A stretch of DNA of 64,000 bases, taken from the NCBI GenBank assembly GCA_036381015.1, contig DASVDR010000028.1, forward strand, positions 1 through 64,000, in the 5' to 3' direction. The DNA is from Gammaproteobacteria bacterium (GTDB lineage: Bacteria; Pseudomonadota; Gammaproteobacteria; Steroidobacterales; Rariloculaceae). The notes under the pieces were generated by a model that worked only from the letters and a program-made list of their open reading frames with translations, was not told where the DNA came from and searched no databases. The first letter of the stretch is position 1. Each line of letters begins with the position of its first letter. Positions 50,259 to 60,720 of this stretch are shown here, piece by piece. The position numbers and the translations under genes were made by a program.

Positions 50259-51430
50259 CGAGCGCCGCGCGGGCCGCCGTGGTCGCCGCGGCGGCGCTCG
50301 CCGGCGGCTGCTCGTTGTTCGGCCGGGACCGCAACACCGGCGAGCCGCCCGCGGAGCTTCAGGACTTCGAGGCGTCGCTCGAGGTGCGCGAGCTCTGGAG
50401 CACGCGCGTCGGCGGCTCGTCCGAGGACCTGCGGCTCGGGCTGCGGCCGACCACGGACGGCATGCGTGTGTACGCCGGGACGCACGACGGCCGGGCCGCG
50501 GCGCTCGATGCGGAGACCGGCCGCGAGATCTGGTCCGTGCGCACGGATCTGCCGCTGTCGGCCGGGCCCGGTTACGCCGCCGGCCTGCTCGCCTTCGGCA
50601 CCACGGACGGTCAGCTCGTGCTGCTCGATGCCGAGACCGGCGAGGAACGCTGGCGTGTGCAAGTCGGCAGCGAGGTGCTCGCCGCGCCGGCGATCGGCTC
50701 CGACGTCGTGGCCTTGCGCAGCACGGACGGGCGGCTGCGCGGCTTCTCGATCGTCAACGGCGAGGAGCTCTGGACCGTCGAGCAAAGCCCCCCGCCGCTG
50801 ATCGTACGCGGCGACACGGAGCCCGAGATCGCCGGGCAGATCGTCGTCGCGGGCTTCGACAACGGCCGCATCGGCGCCTACCGGCTCGATACGGGCGTGG
50901 CGCTGTGGGAGCTCGCGATCGGGAACCCCACCGGGCGCACGGAGCTCGACCGCCTCGTCGACGTGAGCGGCGACTTGCTGATCCTCGGCAACGACGTCTT
51001 CGCGGTCGGCTATCAAGGGAGCCTGGTGTCGGCCGACTTGAACACCGGGCTCGTGCTCTGGCGGCAGGACATGTCGTCGCTGGCCGGCCTCGACGTCGAT
51101 CTCAGCCGTGTCTACGTCACGAACGACGTCGGCTACGTCGTCGCGCTGAGCCGGGCGAACGGCAACGTGCAATGGACTCAGGAGGGGCTGCGCCTGCGCG
51201 ACGTGACGGCGCCGACGCGCTTCGGCCCCGCGGTCGTCGTCGGCGATTTCGAGGGTTACCTGCATTGGCTCGACTTGGACGACGGCAGCTTCGTCGCGCG
51301 GGTGCGTGCCGGGTCGGCGCGGATTCCGGAGGCGCCGATCGTCGTCGGCTCGAGCCTGGTCGTACAATCGGGCGACGGCCGCATCGCGGCGTTCACGACG
51401 GTCGAGGAGCAGGAGGAAGAGGAGGACTGA
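50255..51430 (+). CDS. bamB: Outer-membrane protein assembly factor BamB
   Basis: 391-residue lipoprotein of the BAM complex. The lipobox LAGGC gives Cys19 after a short signal peptide. The mature part is an eight-bladed propeller with repeated PQQ-like motifs such as AALDAETGREIWSVRTDLPL (in part) and LLDAETGEERWRVQVGSE. The chain ends in a run of acidic residues (EEQEEEED). GTG 50255 overlaps the yfgM stop. Upstream continuation of the frame through yfgM and hisS is a shadow. Confidence 0.94.
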   Translation: MTSAARAAVVAAAALAGGCSLFGRDRNTGEPPAELQDFEASLEVRELWSTRVGGSSEDLRLGLRPTTDGMRVYAGTHDGRAAALDAETGREIWSVRTDLPLSAGPGYAAGLLAFGTTDGQLVLLDAETGEERWRVQVGSEVLAAPAIGSDVVALRSTDGRLRGFSIVNGEELWTVEQSPPPLIVRGDTEPEIAGQIVVAGFDNGRIGAYRLDTGVALWELAIGNPTGRTELDRLVDVSGDLLILGNDVFAVGYQGSLVSADLNTGLVLWRQDMSSLAGLDVDLSRVYVTNDVGYVVALSRANGNVQWTQEGLRLRDVTAPTRFGPAVVVGDFEGYLHWLDLDDGSFVARVRAGSARIPEAPIVVGSSLVVQSGDGRIAAFTTVEEQEEEED

Positions 51431-51470
51431 GCCGCGCAGCCCGCGTTGCGGCGCGTATCACGTTGAGCCG

Positions 51471-52859
51471 ATGCTTCCCGCCGTTGCGCTGATCGGCCGT
51501 CCGAACGTCGGCAAGTCCACGTTGTTCAACCGCCTGACGCAGACCCGCGACGCGCTCGTCGCGGACTACCCGGGCGTCACGCGCGACCGCCGCTACGGAT
51601 ACGCGGAGCAGGACGGGCGCGCTTACCTCGTGATCGATACCGGCGGGCTCGGCGCGGGCGGCGACCTGCGCACGCTGATCGAGCGGCAGGTGGACGCGGC
51701 GCTGGCGCAGGCCGATGCCGTCGTGCTCGTCGTCGATCACCGCGACGGGCTCACGCCCGAGGACCAGCGGATCGCGGAGCGCCTGCGCCGCTCCGGAAAG
51801 CCGGTGACGGTCGCCGTGAACAAGGCCGAGGGCGCGCCGGCCGAGATCGCCGAGGCCGAGTTTTTCGGCCTCGGCTTCGGCCGCCCGTTCCGCATCGCGG
51901 CGCTGCACGGGCAGGGCGTCTCGACGTTGATGGCGGCCGTGCTCGCGCCGTTCGGCGAGCCCGAAGCGGCGCCCGAGAGGACGGAAGATCTCGGTCCGAG
52001 GCTCGCCGTGATCGGGCGGCCGAACGTCGGGAAGTCGACGCTCATCAACCGCCTGCTCGGCGACGAGCGTCTCGTCACGTCGCCCGAGCCGGGCACGACC
52101 CGCGACAGCATCGTCGTGCCCTGCGAGCGCGACGGCCGGCGCTTCGCGCTGGTCGATACCGCCGGCATCCGGCGGCGTACGCGGGTGAGCGAGGGCGTCG
52201 AGAAGCTCAGCATCGTGCAGACCCTGAAGTCGATCGAGGAAGCGCACGTCGTCATCGTGCTGCTCGACGCGCGCGAAGGCGTGACGGAGCAGGATTTGCA
52301 CCTCGTCGGCCTCGCCGTGAATCGCGGCCGCGCATTGGTCGTCGGGGTGAACAAGTGGGACGGTCTCGGCGCGGCGCAGCGCAGCCGCGTCGAGGCGGAG
52401 GTCGAGCGCAACCTCGACTTCGTCGCCTACGCGAAGGTGCATTACGTCTCGGCCCTGCACGGCAGCGGGATCGCCGAGCTCGTCCGGTCGGCCCTGGCCG
52501 CGTACGACGCCGCCGGCGCCGACCTGCCGACGCCGCGCCTGAACGAGCTGCTGCGGGACATGACTCGGGCACACGCGCCGCCGGTCGTCCGCGGCCGACC
52601 GATCCGGCTGCGCTACGCGCACCAGGGCGGGCGCTTCCCGCCGATCATCGTCGTGCACGGGACGCAGGCGGAGCGCACGCCGGAGCACTACCGCCGCTAC
52701 CTCGAGAACGCGTTCCGCGCCGCCCTGCGCCTCGAGGGCACGCCGATCCGGATCGAGCTGAAAAGCGGCGAAAACCCGTTCGCCGGCCGCCGGAACACCC
52801 TCACGCCGCGCCAGCGCGCGCGGAGGCGTCGCGTGATCGATCACTCGCGCCGCCGCTGA
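51471..52859 (+). CDS. der: Ribosome-associated GTPase Der (EngA)
   Basis: 462-residue protein with two tandem GTPase domains and a C-terminal KH-like domain, needed for 50S subunit maturation. Each G domain has GRPNVGKST (residues about 9 and 181) and a DTGG/DTAG G3 box. The G4 boxes are NKAEG in the first and NKWD in the second. The C-terminus has GTQAERTPEHYRRYLENAFR (in part) and the basic RQRARRRRV. The start is ATG 51471. A hairpin-forming sequence follows before metX. Confidence 0.96.
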   Translation: MLPAVALIGRPNVGKSTLFNRLTQTRDALVADYPGVTRDRRYGYAEQDGRAYLVIDTGGLGAGGDLRTLIERQVDAALAQADAVVLVVDHRDGLTPEDQRIAERLRRSGKPVTVAVNKAEGAPAEIAEAEFFGLGFGRPFRIAALHGQGVSTLMAAVLAPFGEPEAAPERTEDLGPRLAVIGRPNVGKSTLINRLLGDERLVTSPEPGTTRDSIVVPCERDGRRFALVDTAGIRRRTRVSEGVEKLSIVQTLKSIEEAHVVIVLLDAREGVTEQDLHLVGLAVNRGRALVVGVNKWDGLGAAQRSRVEAEVERNLDFVAYAKVHYVSALHGSGIAELVRSALAAYDAAGADLPTPRLNELLRDMTRAHAPPVVRGRPIRLRYAHQGGRFPPIIVVHGTQAERTPEHYRRYLENAFRAALRLEGTPIRIELKSGENPFAGRRNTLTPRQRARRRRVIDHSRRR

Positions 52860-52904
52860 CCCGGGTTCGTCCTTTAGGCACTAATCTCATAACGAGAAGT
52901 TCGA

Positions 52905-52925
52905 GACCGGGCAGTTCCCGGGTCT
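52905..52925 (+). terminator. Hairpin between der and the metX-family gene
   Basis: AGACCGGG and CCCGGGTCT form an imperfect stem with a one-base bulge and loop CAGTT at about 52905-52925. Only TTA follows, so it is either a weak terminator for der or a leader hairpin of the next gene. Confidence 0.3.
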
Positions 52926-52961
52926 TACACTCCCGCTCTCATCCCGAACGGAGGTTCCGCG

Positions 52962-54059
52962 TTGGGCGAAGCACGCCGACACGTCACCGTTCCCGGCGAA
53001 TTCCCGATGTACCGCGGCGGCACTCTGCTCGAGCCGACGATCGCGTACGAGACCTGGGGCGAGCTCGATGCCGAGCGCCGCAACGCCGTTCTGATCTTCA
53101 CCGGGATGTCCCCGTCGGCGCACGCCGCGTCGAGCGTGCTCGACCCGTCGCCCGGCTGGTGGGAGGAGATCGTCGGCCCCGGCCGGCCGATCGACACGCG
53201 CCGATACTACGTGATCTGCATGAACTCGCTCGGGAGCTGCTTCGGCTCGACGGGCCCGGCGTCGATCGATCCGCGGACCGGCGAGCGCTATCGCCTCCGG
53301 TTCCCGGTGCTCTCGCTCGAGGACGTTGCGCGCGCCGGATTCGAGCTGCTGCGCCATCTCGGGATCGAGCACGTGCACGCCGTCGTCGGGCCGTCCATGG
53401 GCGGCATGACGGCGCTCGCCTTCGAGCTGATGTTCCCGGGCATGTCCGAAGGTCTGCTCCTGATGTCGACCGGGTCGCGCTCGCTGCCGTTCTCGATCGC
53501 GCTGCGGTCGTTGCAGCGGGAGATGATTCGGCGCGATCCGAACTGGCGCGACGGGAACTACACTCCCGATGCGATGCCGCTGACCGGCATGCGCCTCGCC
53601 CGCAAGCTCGGGATGATCACGTACCGCTCGGCGGAGGAATGGCGAGTGCGGTTCGGGCGCGAGCGGGTGTCGGCGGCGGTGGGCCCGTCGAACGGCGATC
53701 CGTTCGGCATCGTCTTCGAGGTCGAGTCCTACCTCGAGCACCACGCGAACAAGTTCACCGGGCAGTTCGATCCGAATTGCTACCTGTACCTGTCGCGCGC
53801 GAGCGATCTCTTCGACGTGGCCGACCACGGCGGCAGCGTCGCCGCCGGGCTCTCGAGAATCAAGGCGCGGCGGATCATGATCATCGGCGTCACCACGGAT
53901 TTTCTGTTTCCGATCCACCAGCAGCGGGAGCTCGCGCAAGGGCTTTCGGGCAACGGCCGCGAAGTCGAGTTCGTGCAGCTCGACTCGCTCCAGGGCCACG
54001 ACTCGTTCCTCGTGGACATGGACAACTACCGCCCGCTGATCGCGCGCTTCTTCGCCTGA
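52962..54059 (+). CDS. MetX-family homoserine or serine O-acyltransferase
   Basis: 365-residue alpha/beta-hydrolase enzyme. The nucleophile elbow is GPSMGGM (about residues 144-150), the catalytic aspartate is likely in GVTTDFLFP and the histidine in LQGHDSFL. Related enzymes acylate homoserine (methionine synthesis) or, in some Gammaproteobacteria, serine with succinyl-CoA (cysteine synthesis). The oxyanion-side motif NSLGSCFGSTGPASIDP differs from the NVLGGCxGTTGPSS typical of homoserine acetyltransferases, so a serine O-succinyltransferase role is possible. The start is TTG 52962 with GGAGG 7 nt upstream. No met or cys genes adjoin. Confidence 0.82.
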   Translation: MGEARRHVTVPGEFPMYRGGTLLEPTIAYETWGELDAERRNAVLIFTGMSPSAHAASSVLDPSPGWWEEIVGPGRPIDTRRYYVICMNSLGSCFGSTGPASIDPRTGERYRLRFPVLSLEDVARAGFELLRHLGIEHVHAVVGPSMGGMTALAFELMFPGMSEGLLLMSTGSRSLPFSIALRSLQREMIRRDPNWRDGNYTPDAMPLTGMRLARKLGMITYRSAEEWRVRFGRERVSAAVGPSNGDPFGIVFEVESYLEHHANKFTGQFDPNCYLYLSRASDLFDVADHGGSVAAGLSRIKARRIMIIGVTTDFLFPIHQQRELAQGLSGNGREVEFVQLDSLQGHDSFLVDMDNYRPLIARFFA

Positions 54060-54075
54060 CTCGCTCGCGCTCGGT

Positions 54076-55488
54076 CTACGGTGACGCGTCCGGAGCCGTC
54101 GTGGACGACTCGTCCGCCTCGGGCTCGGCGGAGCTCACCGTCGCGCCGAGGCGGCCGCGGGCGAGCCGAACGAGGATCTCCGTGCCGGGCTCGACGAGCG
54201 CGCTCTGCGTGATCAGCGAGCCGTCGTCGCGGCGCGAGACGATCGCGTAGCCGCGATCGAGCGTCGCGAGCGGGCTCAACGAGCGCAGCGTCCGCTCCGT
54301 GATCGCGAGGCGGTGGGAGAGGCGCTCGATCCGGCGCCCGATCGCCCGCTCGAGGCGCTCGGTCGCGAAGCGCCGGCGCTGCGCGGCGGCCGCCACGCGA
54401 TGCTTCGGATTCGCGGCGGCAACGGCGGCGGCGAGCCGCGCGACGCGCGCCTGCCGCTCGGCGAGCGCCCGCTCGAGGGCGCGCCGCAACCGCGTCTCGA
54501 GCTCGTCCCCGCGCTGTGCCAGCTGACGCAGCGGCACGCCGGGGTGGCAGCGGTAGAGCCGGTGAGCGAGCGCGGCCAGGCGCTGCGCGTCGGATTGCAC
54601 GCGCCGCCGCGCCCCGCGCTCGAGATGCGCCGCGATCCGCGCGAGGCGCCTCCGCCACTCCGTACAATCCGGCACGGCGAGCTCCGCGGCCTGTGACGGC
54701 GTCGGCGCGCGCAGATCCGCGGCGAAATCGGCGATCGTGAAATCCGTCTCGTGACCGACGCCGACGATGATCGGAATGCCGACCGCGGCGACCGCGCGGG
54801 CCACGATCTCCTCGTTGAACGCCCAGAGGTCCTCGAGCGAGCCGCCGCCGCGCGTCAGGATCAGCACGTCGCATTCGCGGCGGCGATCGGCGAGCTCGAG
54901 CGTGCGCACGATCTCCTGTGCGGCGCCGTTGCCTTGCACGCTGGTCGGATAGATCAGGACGTCGACGGCCGGGAAGCGCCGCCGCAGTGCGGTCAGCACG
55001 TCGCGGAGCGCGGCCCCTGTCGGCGACGTGACGACGCCGATCCGGCGCGGCACGCGCGGCGGCTTGCGCTTGCGGGCCGGGTCGAACAAGCCTTCGGCCG
55101 CGAGGCGGCGCTTCAGCGCTTCGAACCGCCGGCGCAGCAGCCCCTCGCCCGCCTCCTCGACGTAGTCGACGATCAGCTGGAACTCGCCGCGCGCCTCGTA
55201 GAAGCTCACACGCGCCCGCACGAGCACGTGCAGGCCGTTGTCGAGCGGAAAGTCGAGCCCGCGCGCGGCGAGACGGAACATCGCGCATCGCACCTGCGCG
55301 TGCGCATCCTTCAGCGACCAGTACAGATGCCCCGACGACGGGCGCGACAGGTTCGACACCTCGCCCTCGACCCATATCGTGCCGAAGGTGCGCTCCACGA
55401 GCAGGCGCGCGTCGCGATTGAGCGCCGATACCGTCAGGATCCGGCGCTGCTCGTCGAACGCGAGCTCGAGGTTCTCTCCGCTTTGCAT
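54076..55488 (-). CDS. xseA: Exodeoxyribonuclease VII large subunit
   Basis: 470-residue nuclease subunit degrading single-stranded DNA with XseB. The N-terminal OB fold includes [25 protein letters not shown] (in part). The catalytic domain has [34 protein letters not shown] and [23 protein letters not shown] (in parts), followed by an arginine-rich coiled coil and the final LDRGYAIV strand. ATG 55488 is preferred to 55518, since TATACT lies just upstream of it. xseB is not in the window. It is divergent from guaB. Confidence 0.95.
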   Translation of the reverse strand: MQSGENLELAFDEQRRILTVSALNRDARLLVERTFGTIWVEGEVSNLSRPSSGHLYWSLKDAHAQVRCAMFRLAARGLDFPLDNGLHVLVRARVSFYEARGEFQLIVDYVEEAGEGLLRRRFEALKRRLAAEGLFDPARKRKPPRVPRRIGVVTSPTGAALRDVLTALRRRFPAVDVLIYPTSVQGNGAAQEIVRTLELADRRRECDVLILTRGGGSLEDLWAFNEEIVARAVAAVGIPIIVGVGHETDFTIADFAADLRAPTPSQAAELAVPDCTEWRRRLARIAAHLERGARRRVQSDAQRLAALAHRLYRCHPGVPLRQLAQRGDELETRLRRALERALAERQARVARLAAAVAAANPKHRVAAAAQRRRFATERLERAIGRRIERLSHRLAITERTLRSLSPLATLDRGYAIVSRRDDGSLITQSALVEPGTEILVRLARGRLGATVSSAEPEADESSTTAPDASP

Positions 55489-55494
55489 GGCGCA

Positions 55495-55500
55495 AGTATA
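55495..55500 (-). promoter_or_regulatory. -10-like TATACT for xseA
   Basis: On the minus strand TATACT (55500-55495) ends 6 nt before the xseA ATG at 55488, with no room for a ribosome binding site. A transcript from here would start at or inside the start codon. Confidence 0.4.
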
Positions 55501-55532
55501 AGGGCTGCCACCGGCCATTTACCGGGCCTCCT

Positions 55533-55552
55533 GCGGGCATTAAACTGCCCGC
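55533..55552 (+). promoter_or_regulatory. Palindrome over the probable guaB promoter
   Basis: GCGGGCA (55533-55539) and TGCCCGC (55546-55552) form a perfect dyad around TTAAAC, which could serve as a -10, with TTTACC at 55518-55523 as a -35 sixteen bases earlier. The dyad could be an operator or an early-transcript hairpin; it does not resemble the PurR consensus. Confidence 0.35.
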
Positions 55553-55580
55553 CTCATCCACCACCCCGGATGGAGCCCCT

Positions 55581-57047
55581 ATGCGGATCAGTCACGAGGC
55601 GCTCACTTTCGACGACGTCCTCCTGGAGCCCGCGTACTCCGAGATCCTGCCCCGCGAGGTCGATCTGCGCACGACGCTGACGCGCTCGCTCACGCTGAAC
55701 ATTCCGATCGTCTCGGCGGCAATGGACACGGTCACCGAGGCGCGGCTCGCGATCACGCTCGCACAGGAAGGCGGCATCGGCATCATTCACAAGAACATGT
55801 CGCCGCGCGAGCAGGCGGCGCAAGTGCGGCGCGTGAAGAAGTTCGAAAGCGGGATCATCAACGATCCGATCACGGTGAGCCCCACGGCGACGATCAAGGA
55901 AGTCATCGACCTCACGCGGGCGAAGAACATTTCCGGCGTTCCTGTCGTCGAGGGCGAGGAGCTCGTCGGCATCGTCACGCACCGCGATCTGCGTTTCGAA
56001 ACGCAGCTCGACGCGCCCGTGTCCTCCGTCATGACGCCGAAAGAGCGGCTCGTCACGGTGCGCGAAGGCGCGAGCAAGGACGAGGTGCTGACGCTGCTGC
56101 ACCGTCATCGCATCGAGAAGGTGCTCGTGATCGACGGGTCGTTCAATCTGCGCGGCATGATCACCGCGAAGGATTTCCAGAAGGCGAAGGACTACCCCTA
56201 CGCGTGCAAGGATGTGAACGGGGCGTTGCGGGTCGGCGCGGCCGTCGGCACCGGGATCGATACCGAGGAGCGCGTGTCACGGCTGGTCGAAGCGGGCGTC
56301 GACGTGGTGATCGTGGACACCGCTCACGGTCATCACGTGGGCGTCATCGATCGCGTCCGCGAGATCAAGAGCAGCTATCCCGACTTGCAGCTCATCGCCG
56401 GCAACATCGTCACGGCCGAGGCCGCGAGGGCCCTGGCGGAGGCCGGCGCGGACGGCGTGAAGGTCGGCATCGGGCCGGGGTCGATCTGCACGACGCGCGT
56501 CGTCGCAGGCGTGGGCGTGCCGCAGGTGTCGGCCGTCGCCGAGGTCGCCGCCGCGGTCGCCGATCTCGGCGTGCCGGTGGTCTCCGACGGCGGCATTCGC
56601 TACTCCGGCGACATCGCGAAAGCGATCGCCGCGGGCGCCCACACGACGATGATCGGCAGCCTGTTCGCCGGCACCGAGGAATCTCCCGGCGACGTCGAGC
56701 TCTACCAGGGGCGCTCCTACAAGTCCTATCGGGGCATGGGCTCGCTCGGCGCGATGTCGCAGCGCCACGGCTCGTCGGACCGCTACTTCCAGGATGCGAG
56801 CGAGGAGCTTCAGAAGCTCGTGCCGGAGGGCATCGAAGGGCGCGTGCCGTACAAGGGCAGCCTCGTCGCGATCGTGCACCAGCTGATCGGCGGGTTGCGC
56901 GCCGCGATGGGCTACACGGGGTGCGGCAACATCGAGGAGATGCGCACGCGCCCGCGCTTCGTGCGTATCACGGCCGCCGGGCGGCGCGAGAGCCACGTCC
57001 ACGACGTCGCGATCACGAAGGAAGCGCCGAACTACCGCGTCGAATAG
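55581..57047 (+). CDS. guaB: IMP dehydrogenase
   Basis: 488-residue enzyme oxidising IMP to XMP, the first step of GMP synthesis (E. coli 488). The barrel begins with [17 protein letters not shown]. Two CBS domains are inserted at about residues 93-205. The catalytic cysteine loop is [20 protein letters not shown] and the flap follows near [11 protein letters not shown]. The C-terminal [24 protein letters not shown] is typical (in part). The start is ATG 55581. It is followed by guaA, separated by a repeat pair. Confidence 0.98.
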   Translation: MRISHEALTFDDVLLEPAYSEILPREVDLRTTLTRSLTLNIPIVSAAMDTVTEARLAITLAQEGGIGIIHKNMSPREQAAQVRRVKKFESGIINDPITVSPTATIKEVIDLTRAKNISGVPVVEGEELVGIVTHRDLRFETQLDAPVSSVMTPKERLVTVREGASKDEVLTLLHRHRIEKVLVIDGSFNLRGMITAKDFQKAKDYPYACKDVNGALRVGAAVGTGIDTEERVSRLVEAGVDVVIVDTAHGHHVGVIDRVREIKSSYPDLQLIAGNIVTAEAARALAEAGADGVKVGIGPGSICTTRVVAGVGVPQVSAVAEVAAAVADLGVPVVSDGGIRYSGDIAKAIAAGAHTTMIGSLFAGTEESPGDVELYQGRSYKSYRGMGSLGAMSQRHGSSDRYFQDASEELQKLVPEGIEGRVPYKGSLVAIVHQLIGGLRAAMGYTGCGNIEEMRTRPRFVRITAAGRRESHVHDVAITKEAPNYRVE

Positions 57048-57078
57048 GCCGCGGCGGTATCCGCGAAAAGGGTGCCCG

Positions 57079-57130
57079 AAAGAGGTGTCAGACACCTTTT
57101 TTCGCAGCAAAAAGGTGTCTGACACCTTTT
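57079..57130. repeat. Pair of GGTGTCTGACACC-type palindromes between guaB and guaA
   Basis: Copies at 57079-57102 (variant GAGGTGTCAGACACC) and 57109-57130 (perfect core). This is the only intact pair between two co-oriented genes; if it terminates transcription it would uncouple guaA from guaB. A more degenerate GGTGCCCGAA fragment lies just before. Confidence 0.88.
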
Positions 57131-57146
57131 CCGGTTTGGGACGGCG

Positions 57147-58694
57147 ATGGAATGTAGGATTCTGATCCTCGACTACGGCTCGCAGTACACCCAGCTGATC
57201 GCGCGCCGCGTGCGCGAGGCGGGCGTCTACAGCGAGATCTATGCGCACGACGTGTCGGACGATGCGATCGCGTCGTTCCGGCCCGCGGGGATCATCCTTT
57301 CGGGCGGTCCCGATTCCGCCGCCGGTACCGGTGCGCCCACCGTCGCCGATGCCGTCGTCGAGGCCGGCGTGCCGGTTCTCGGCATCTGCTACGGCATGCA
57401 GGCGCTCGCGGCCCGCTTCGGCGGCGTCGTGCAGCCGTCGGCCCACCGTGAGTACGGCTACGCGGAGGTCGTCGTCACCGGCGAAGACGGGCTGCTCGCG
57501 GGCATCGGCGGCCGAGATCGCACGCTCAAGGTCTGGATGAGCCACGGCGATCGCGTCGAAAGTCTGCCGGACGGATTCGTCCGGATCGCCGAGTCGAGGA
57601 ACTCCCCGCTCGCCGGCATGGCCGATCCGCGGCGCAGAATCTACGGGCTGCAGTTCCACCCCGAGGTCACGCACACCGAGCAAGGCTTCGAGATCCTGAA
57701 GCGCTTCGTGCGCGACGTCTGCGGCTGCCCGCCGGTCTGGACGCCGCGCAACATCATCGCGGAGCACGTCGAGCGCGTCCGGGCGGCGGTCGGCCGCGAT
57801 CGGGTCCTTCTCGCGTTGTCCGGCGGCGTCGACTCGTCCGTCGTCGCGGCGCTGTTGCACGCGGCGATCGGCGATCAGCTCGTCTGCGTCTTCGTCGATC
57901 ATGGCTTGCTACGCCTTCACGAAGGCGATCAGGTCATGGACGTGTTCCGCGAGCATCTCGGCGTGAACGTGATTCGCGTCGACGCCGAGGAGCGCTTCCT
58001 GACGGCGCTCGAAGGCGTCGAGGATCCGGAGGACAAGCGCAAGATCATCGGACGCCTCTTCATCGAGGTGTTCGAAGCCGAGGCTCGGCGCCTCGAAGGC
58101 GTTCGCTGGCTCGCGCAAGGCACGATCTATCCGGACGTGATCGAGTCCGCGGGCGCCGCCACCGGCAAGGCCGAGCTGATCAAGTCGCATCACAACGTCG
58201 GCGGCCTCCCGGAGCGCATGCATCTCAAGCTGATCGAGCCGCTGAGGGACCTCTTCAAGGACGAGGTGCGCAAGATCGGCGTCGAGCTCGGCTTGCCGGC
58301 GAGCCTCGTCAACCGGCACCCGTTCCCGGGACCCGGCCTCGGCGTGCGCATTCTCGGGCCCGTGCGGAAGGAGTTCGCGGATCTCCTGCGCAGGGCCGAC
58401 GACGTGTTCATCGGCGAGTTGCGCGAGCAGGGGCTCTACGAAACGGTGAGCCAGGCGTTCGCCGTGTTCCTGCCGGTCCGCTCGGTCGGCGTGATGGGCG
58501 ACGGACGCCGCTACGATTACGTCGTCGCGCTGCGCGCCGTCGAGACCGTCGACTTCATGACGGCACGATGGGCGCGTCTGCCGTACGAATTCCTCGACCA
58601 CGTCGCACGACGGATCATCAACGAGGTTCCGGGCATCTCGCGGGTGGTCTACGACGTCTCCGGAAAGCCGCCTGCGACGATCGAATGGGAATGA
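57147..58694 (+). CDS. guaA: GMP synthase (glutamine-hydrolysing)
   Basis: 515-residue bifunctional enzyme converting XMP to GMP. The class I glutamine amidotransferase half has [17 protein letters not shown], the catalytic cysteine in [10 protein letters not shown] and the His/Glu pair in [13 protein letters not shown]. The synthase half has the PP-loop [17 protein letters not shown] and the C-terminal dimerisation domain ending [10 protein letters not shown]. coli GuaA is 525 residues. The start ATG 57147 lies 16 nt after the repeat pair. Confidence 0.97.
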   Translation: MECRILILDYGSQYTQLIARRVREAGVYSEIYAHDVSDDAIASFRPAGIILSGGPDSAAGTGAPTVADAVVEAGVPVLGICYGMQALAARFGGVVQPSAHREYGYAEVVVTGEDGLLAGIGGRDRTLKVWMSHGDRVESLPDGFVRIAESRNSPLAGMADPRRRIYGLQFHPEVTHTEQGFEILKRFVRDVCGCPPVWTPRNIIAEHVERVRAAVGRDRVLLALSGGVDSSVVAALLHAAIGDQLVCVFVDHGLLRLHEGDQVMDVFREHLGVNVIRVDAEERFLTALEGVEDPEDKRKIIGRLFIEVFEAEARRLEGVRWLAQGTIYPDVIESAGAATGKAELIKSHHNVGGLPERMHLKLIEPLRDLFKDEVRKIGVELGLPASLVNRHPFPGPGLGVRILGPVRKEFADLLRRADDVFIGELREQGLYETVSQAFAVFLPVRSVGVMGDGRRYDYVVALRAVETVDFMTARWARLPYEFLDHVARRIINEVPGISRVVYDVSGKPPATIEWE

Positions 58695-58797
58695 TCCGAA
58701 CGTCGTTCGGAGCACGAGGCTTCGCGCCGGCTTTTCGCATGTCGGACGGCCGCTCCGGCGCCCGGAAAGGCCGAAGCGGCCGTTGCGTCGCTTTCGT

Positions 58798-59979
58798 TCA
58801 GGCTTCCGACTCCTGCCTCGCCCGCGAACGCGACGTGCCGGCATCGCGCGCCTCGGCCTCTCTCGCGAGCAGCGCGCGCTTGCGCTCGACGCCCCACCGA
58901 TAGCCCCCGGGCGATCCGTCCCGCTGCACGACGCGATGGCACGGGATCGCGACGGCGACCGGGTTCGCGGCGCAAGCCGCCGCGACGGCCCGGGCCGCGC
59001 GCGGCGCGCCGATGCGTGCGGCGATCTCGGCGTAGGACGCCGTCTCGCCGACCGGGATCGCGGCGAGCGCCTGCCACACGCGGCGCTGAAACGCCGTGCC
59101 CTGCACGTCGAGCGGCAACCGATGACCGGCCCGCGGCGTCTCGACAAGGGCGACGACGGCGGCCACGAGCCGATCGAAGTCGGCATCGCCGGCGACGAGG
59201 CTCGCGGACGGAAAGCGCTCCTCGAGGTTGTGAACGAGGGCGCCGGCATCGTCGCCGAGCTGAACGGCGCAAAGCCCGCGTTCCGTCGCGGCCACGAGAA
59301 TCGAGCCCAGCGAGCACCGGCTTACTGCGAAGCGGATCGTGCTCTTCGGGCCGCCGGCGCGATACTCCGCGGGCGCCATTCCGAGGATGTCACGGCTTCG
59401 GGCGTAGAAGCGCCCGGCCGACCCGTAGCCGGCGTCGAAGATCGCCTCGGTCACGGTATCCGCTTCCTCGAGCGCGTCGCGCACGCGCTCCTCGCGCCTC
59501 GCGAGCGCGTACTCGCGAGGCGTGACGCCCGTGACCCGTCGAAACACGCGGTGGAAATGATGGGGGCTCAAGCCGGCACGCGCCGCGAGATCGGCGAGGG
59601 TCGGGGCCGTCTCCGCGCGCTCGATCTGGCGGCAGGCCGCCGCGACGATCGCCGCGCGGCGAGCATCCGGCGACGATCCGCGCGGCGCGCAGCGCTTGCA
59701 CGGCCTGAAGCCGGCCTGCTCGGCGTCGGCGGCCGTCGCGTGGAAGCGGACGTGCTCGGGCCGCGGGCGGCGCGCTCCGCACGACGGCCGGCAGTAGATC
59801 CCGGTCGTCGACACGGAATAGAAGAAACGTCCGTCCGCCTCCGCGTCGCGTGCGAGGACCGCGGCCCATCGAGGGTCGCTCGCCGTCGCTGCGAAGGTCG
59901 CATTCTTCCGCGCTCCGAGGGCGCTCTGCCGGCGACGCCGCGGCGCCTCTTCCCGATTCTTGCGGATGCTCGTGGTCAT
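58798..59979 (-). CDS. ada: Bifunctional Ada: DNA alkyl-repair regulator and O6-methylguanine methyltransferase
   Basis: 393-residue three-part protein. The N-terminal zinc domain has Cys63, Cys67, Cys94 and Cys97 with exactly the E. coli spacing (4, 27 and 3); Cys63 would accept methyl groups from phosphotriesters. An AraC-type DNA-binding domain follows (about 110-205). The C-terminal methyltransferase has the acceptor Cys347 in IPCHRVV. E. coli Ada is 354 residues; about 25 extra residues are at each end. Methylated Ada normally activates its own gene and alkB-type genes; no partner gene is adjacent. The start is ATG 59979. Confidence 0.95.
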   Translation of the reverse strand: MTTSIRKNREEAPRRRRQSALGARKNATFAATASDPRWAAVLARDAEADGRFFYSVSTTGIYCRPSCGARRPRPEHVRFHATAADAEQAGFRPCKRCAPRGSSPDARRAAIVAAACRQIERAETAPTLADLAARAGLSPHHFHRVFRRVTGVTPREYALARREERVRDALEEADTVTEAIFDAGYGSAGRFYARSRDILGMAPAEYRAGGPKSTIRFAVSRCSLGSILVAATERGLCAVQLGDDAGALVHNLEERFPSASLVAGDADFDRLVAAVVALVETPRAGHRLPLDVQGTAFQRRVWQALAAIPVGETASYAEIAARIGAPRAARAVAAACAANPVAVAIPCHRVVQRDGSPGGYRWGVERKRALLAREAEARDAGTSRSRARQESEA

Positions 59980-60025
59980 GACGGTGGGTCTCCCGATAGG
60001 TTGGCGTAACGTCGGGCGACCTTAG

Positions 60026-60703
<678 letters not shown>

Positions 60704-60720
60704 CTCGTAGCCAGTCTGGC

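Noticed and set aside
51825-51842. Unusual G4 box NKAEG in the first GTPase domain of Der
   Set aside because: I recall Ala-Glu variants in Der G1 domains of other Proteobacteria, and the rest of the domain is normal, so it is not evidence of inactivation.
52860-52961. Possible SAM or SAH riboswitch before the MetX-family gene
   Set aside because: Only one imperfect hairpin is visible and no SAM-I, SAM-II or SAH consensus elements match.
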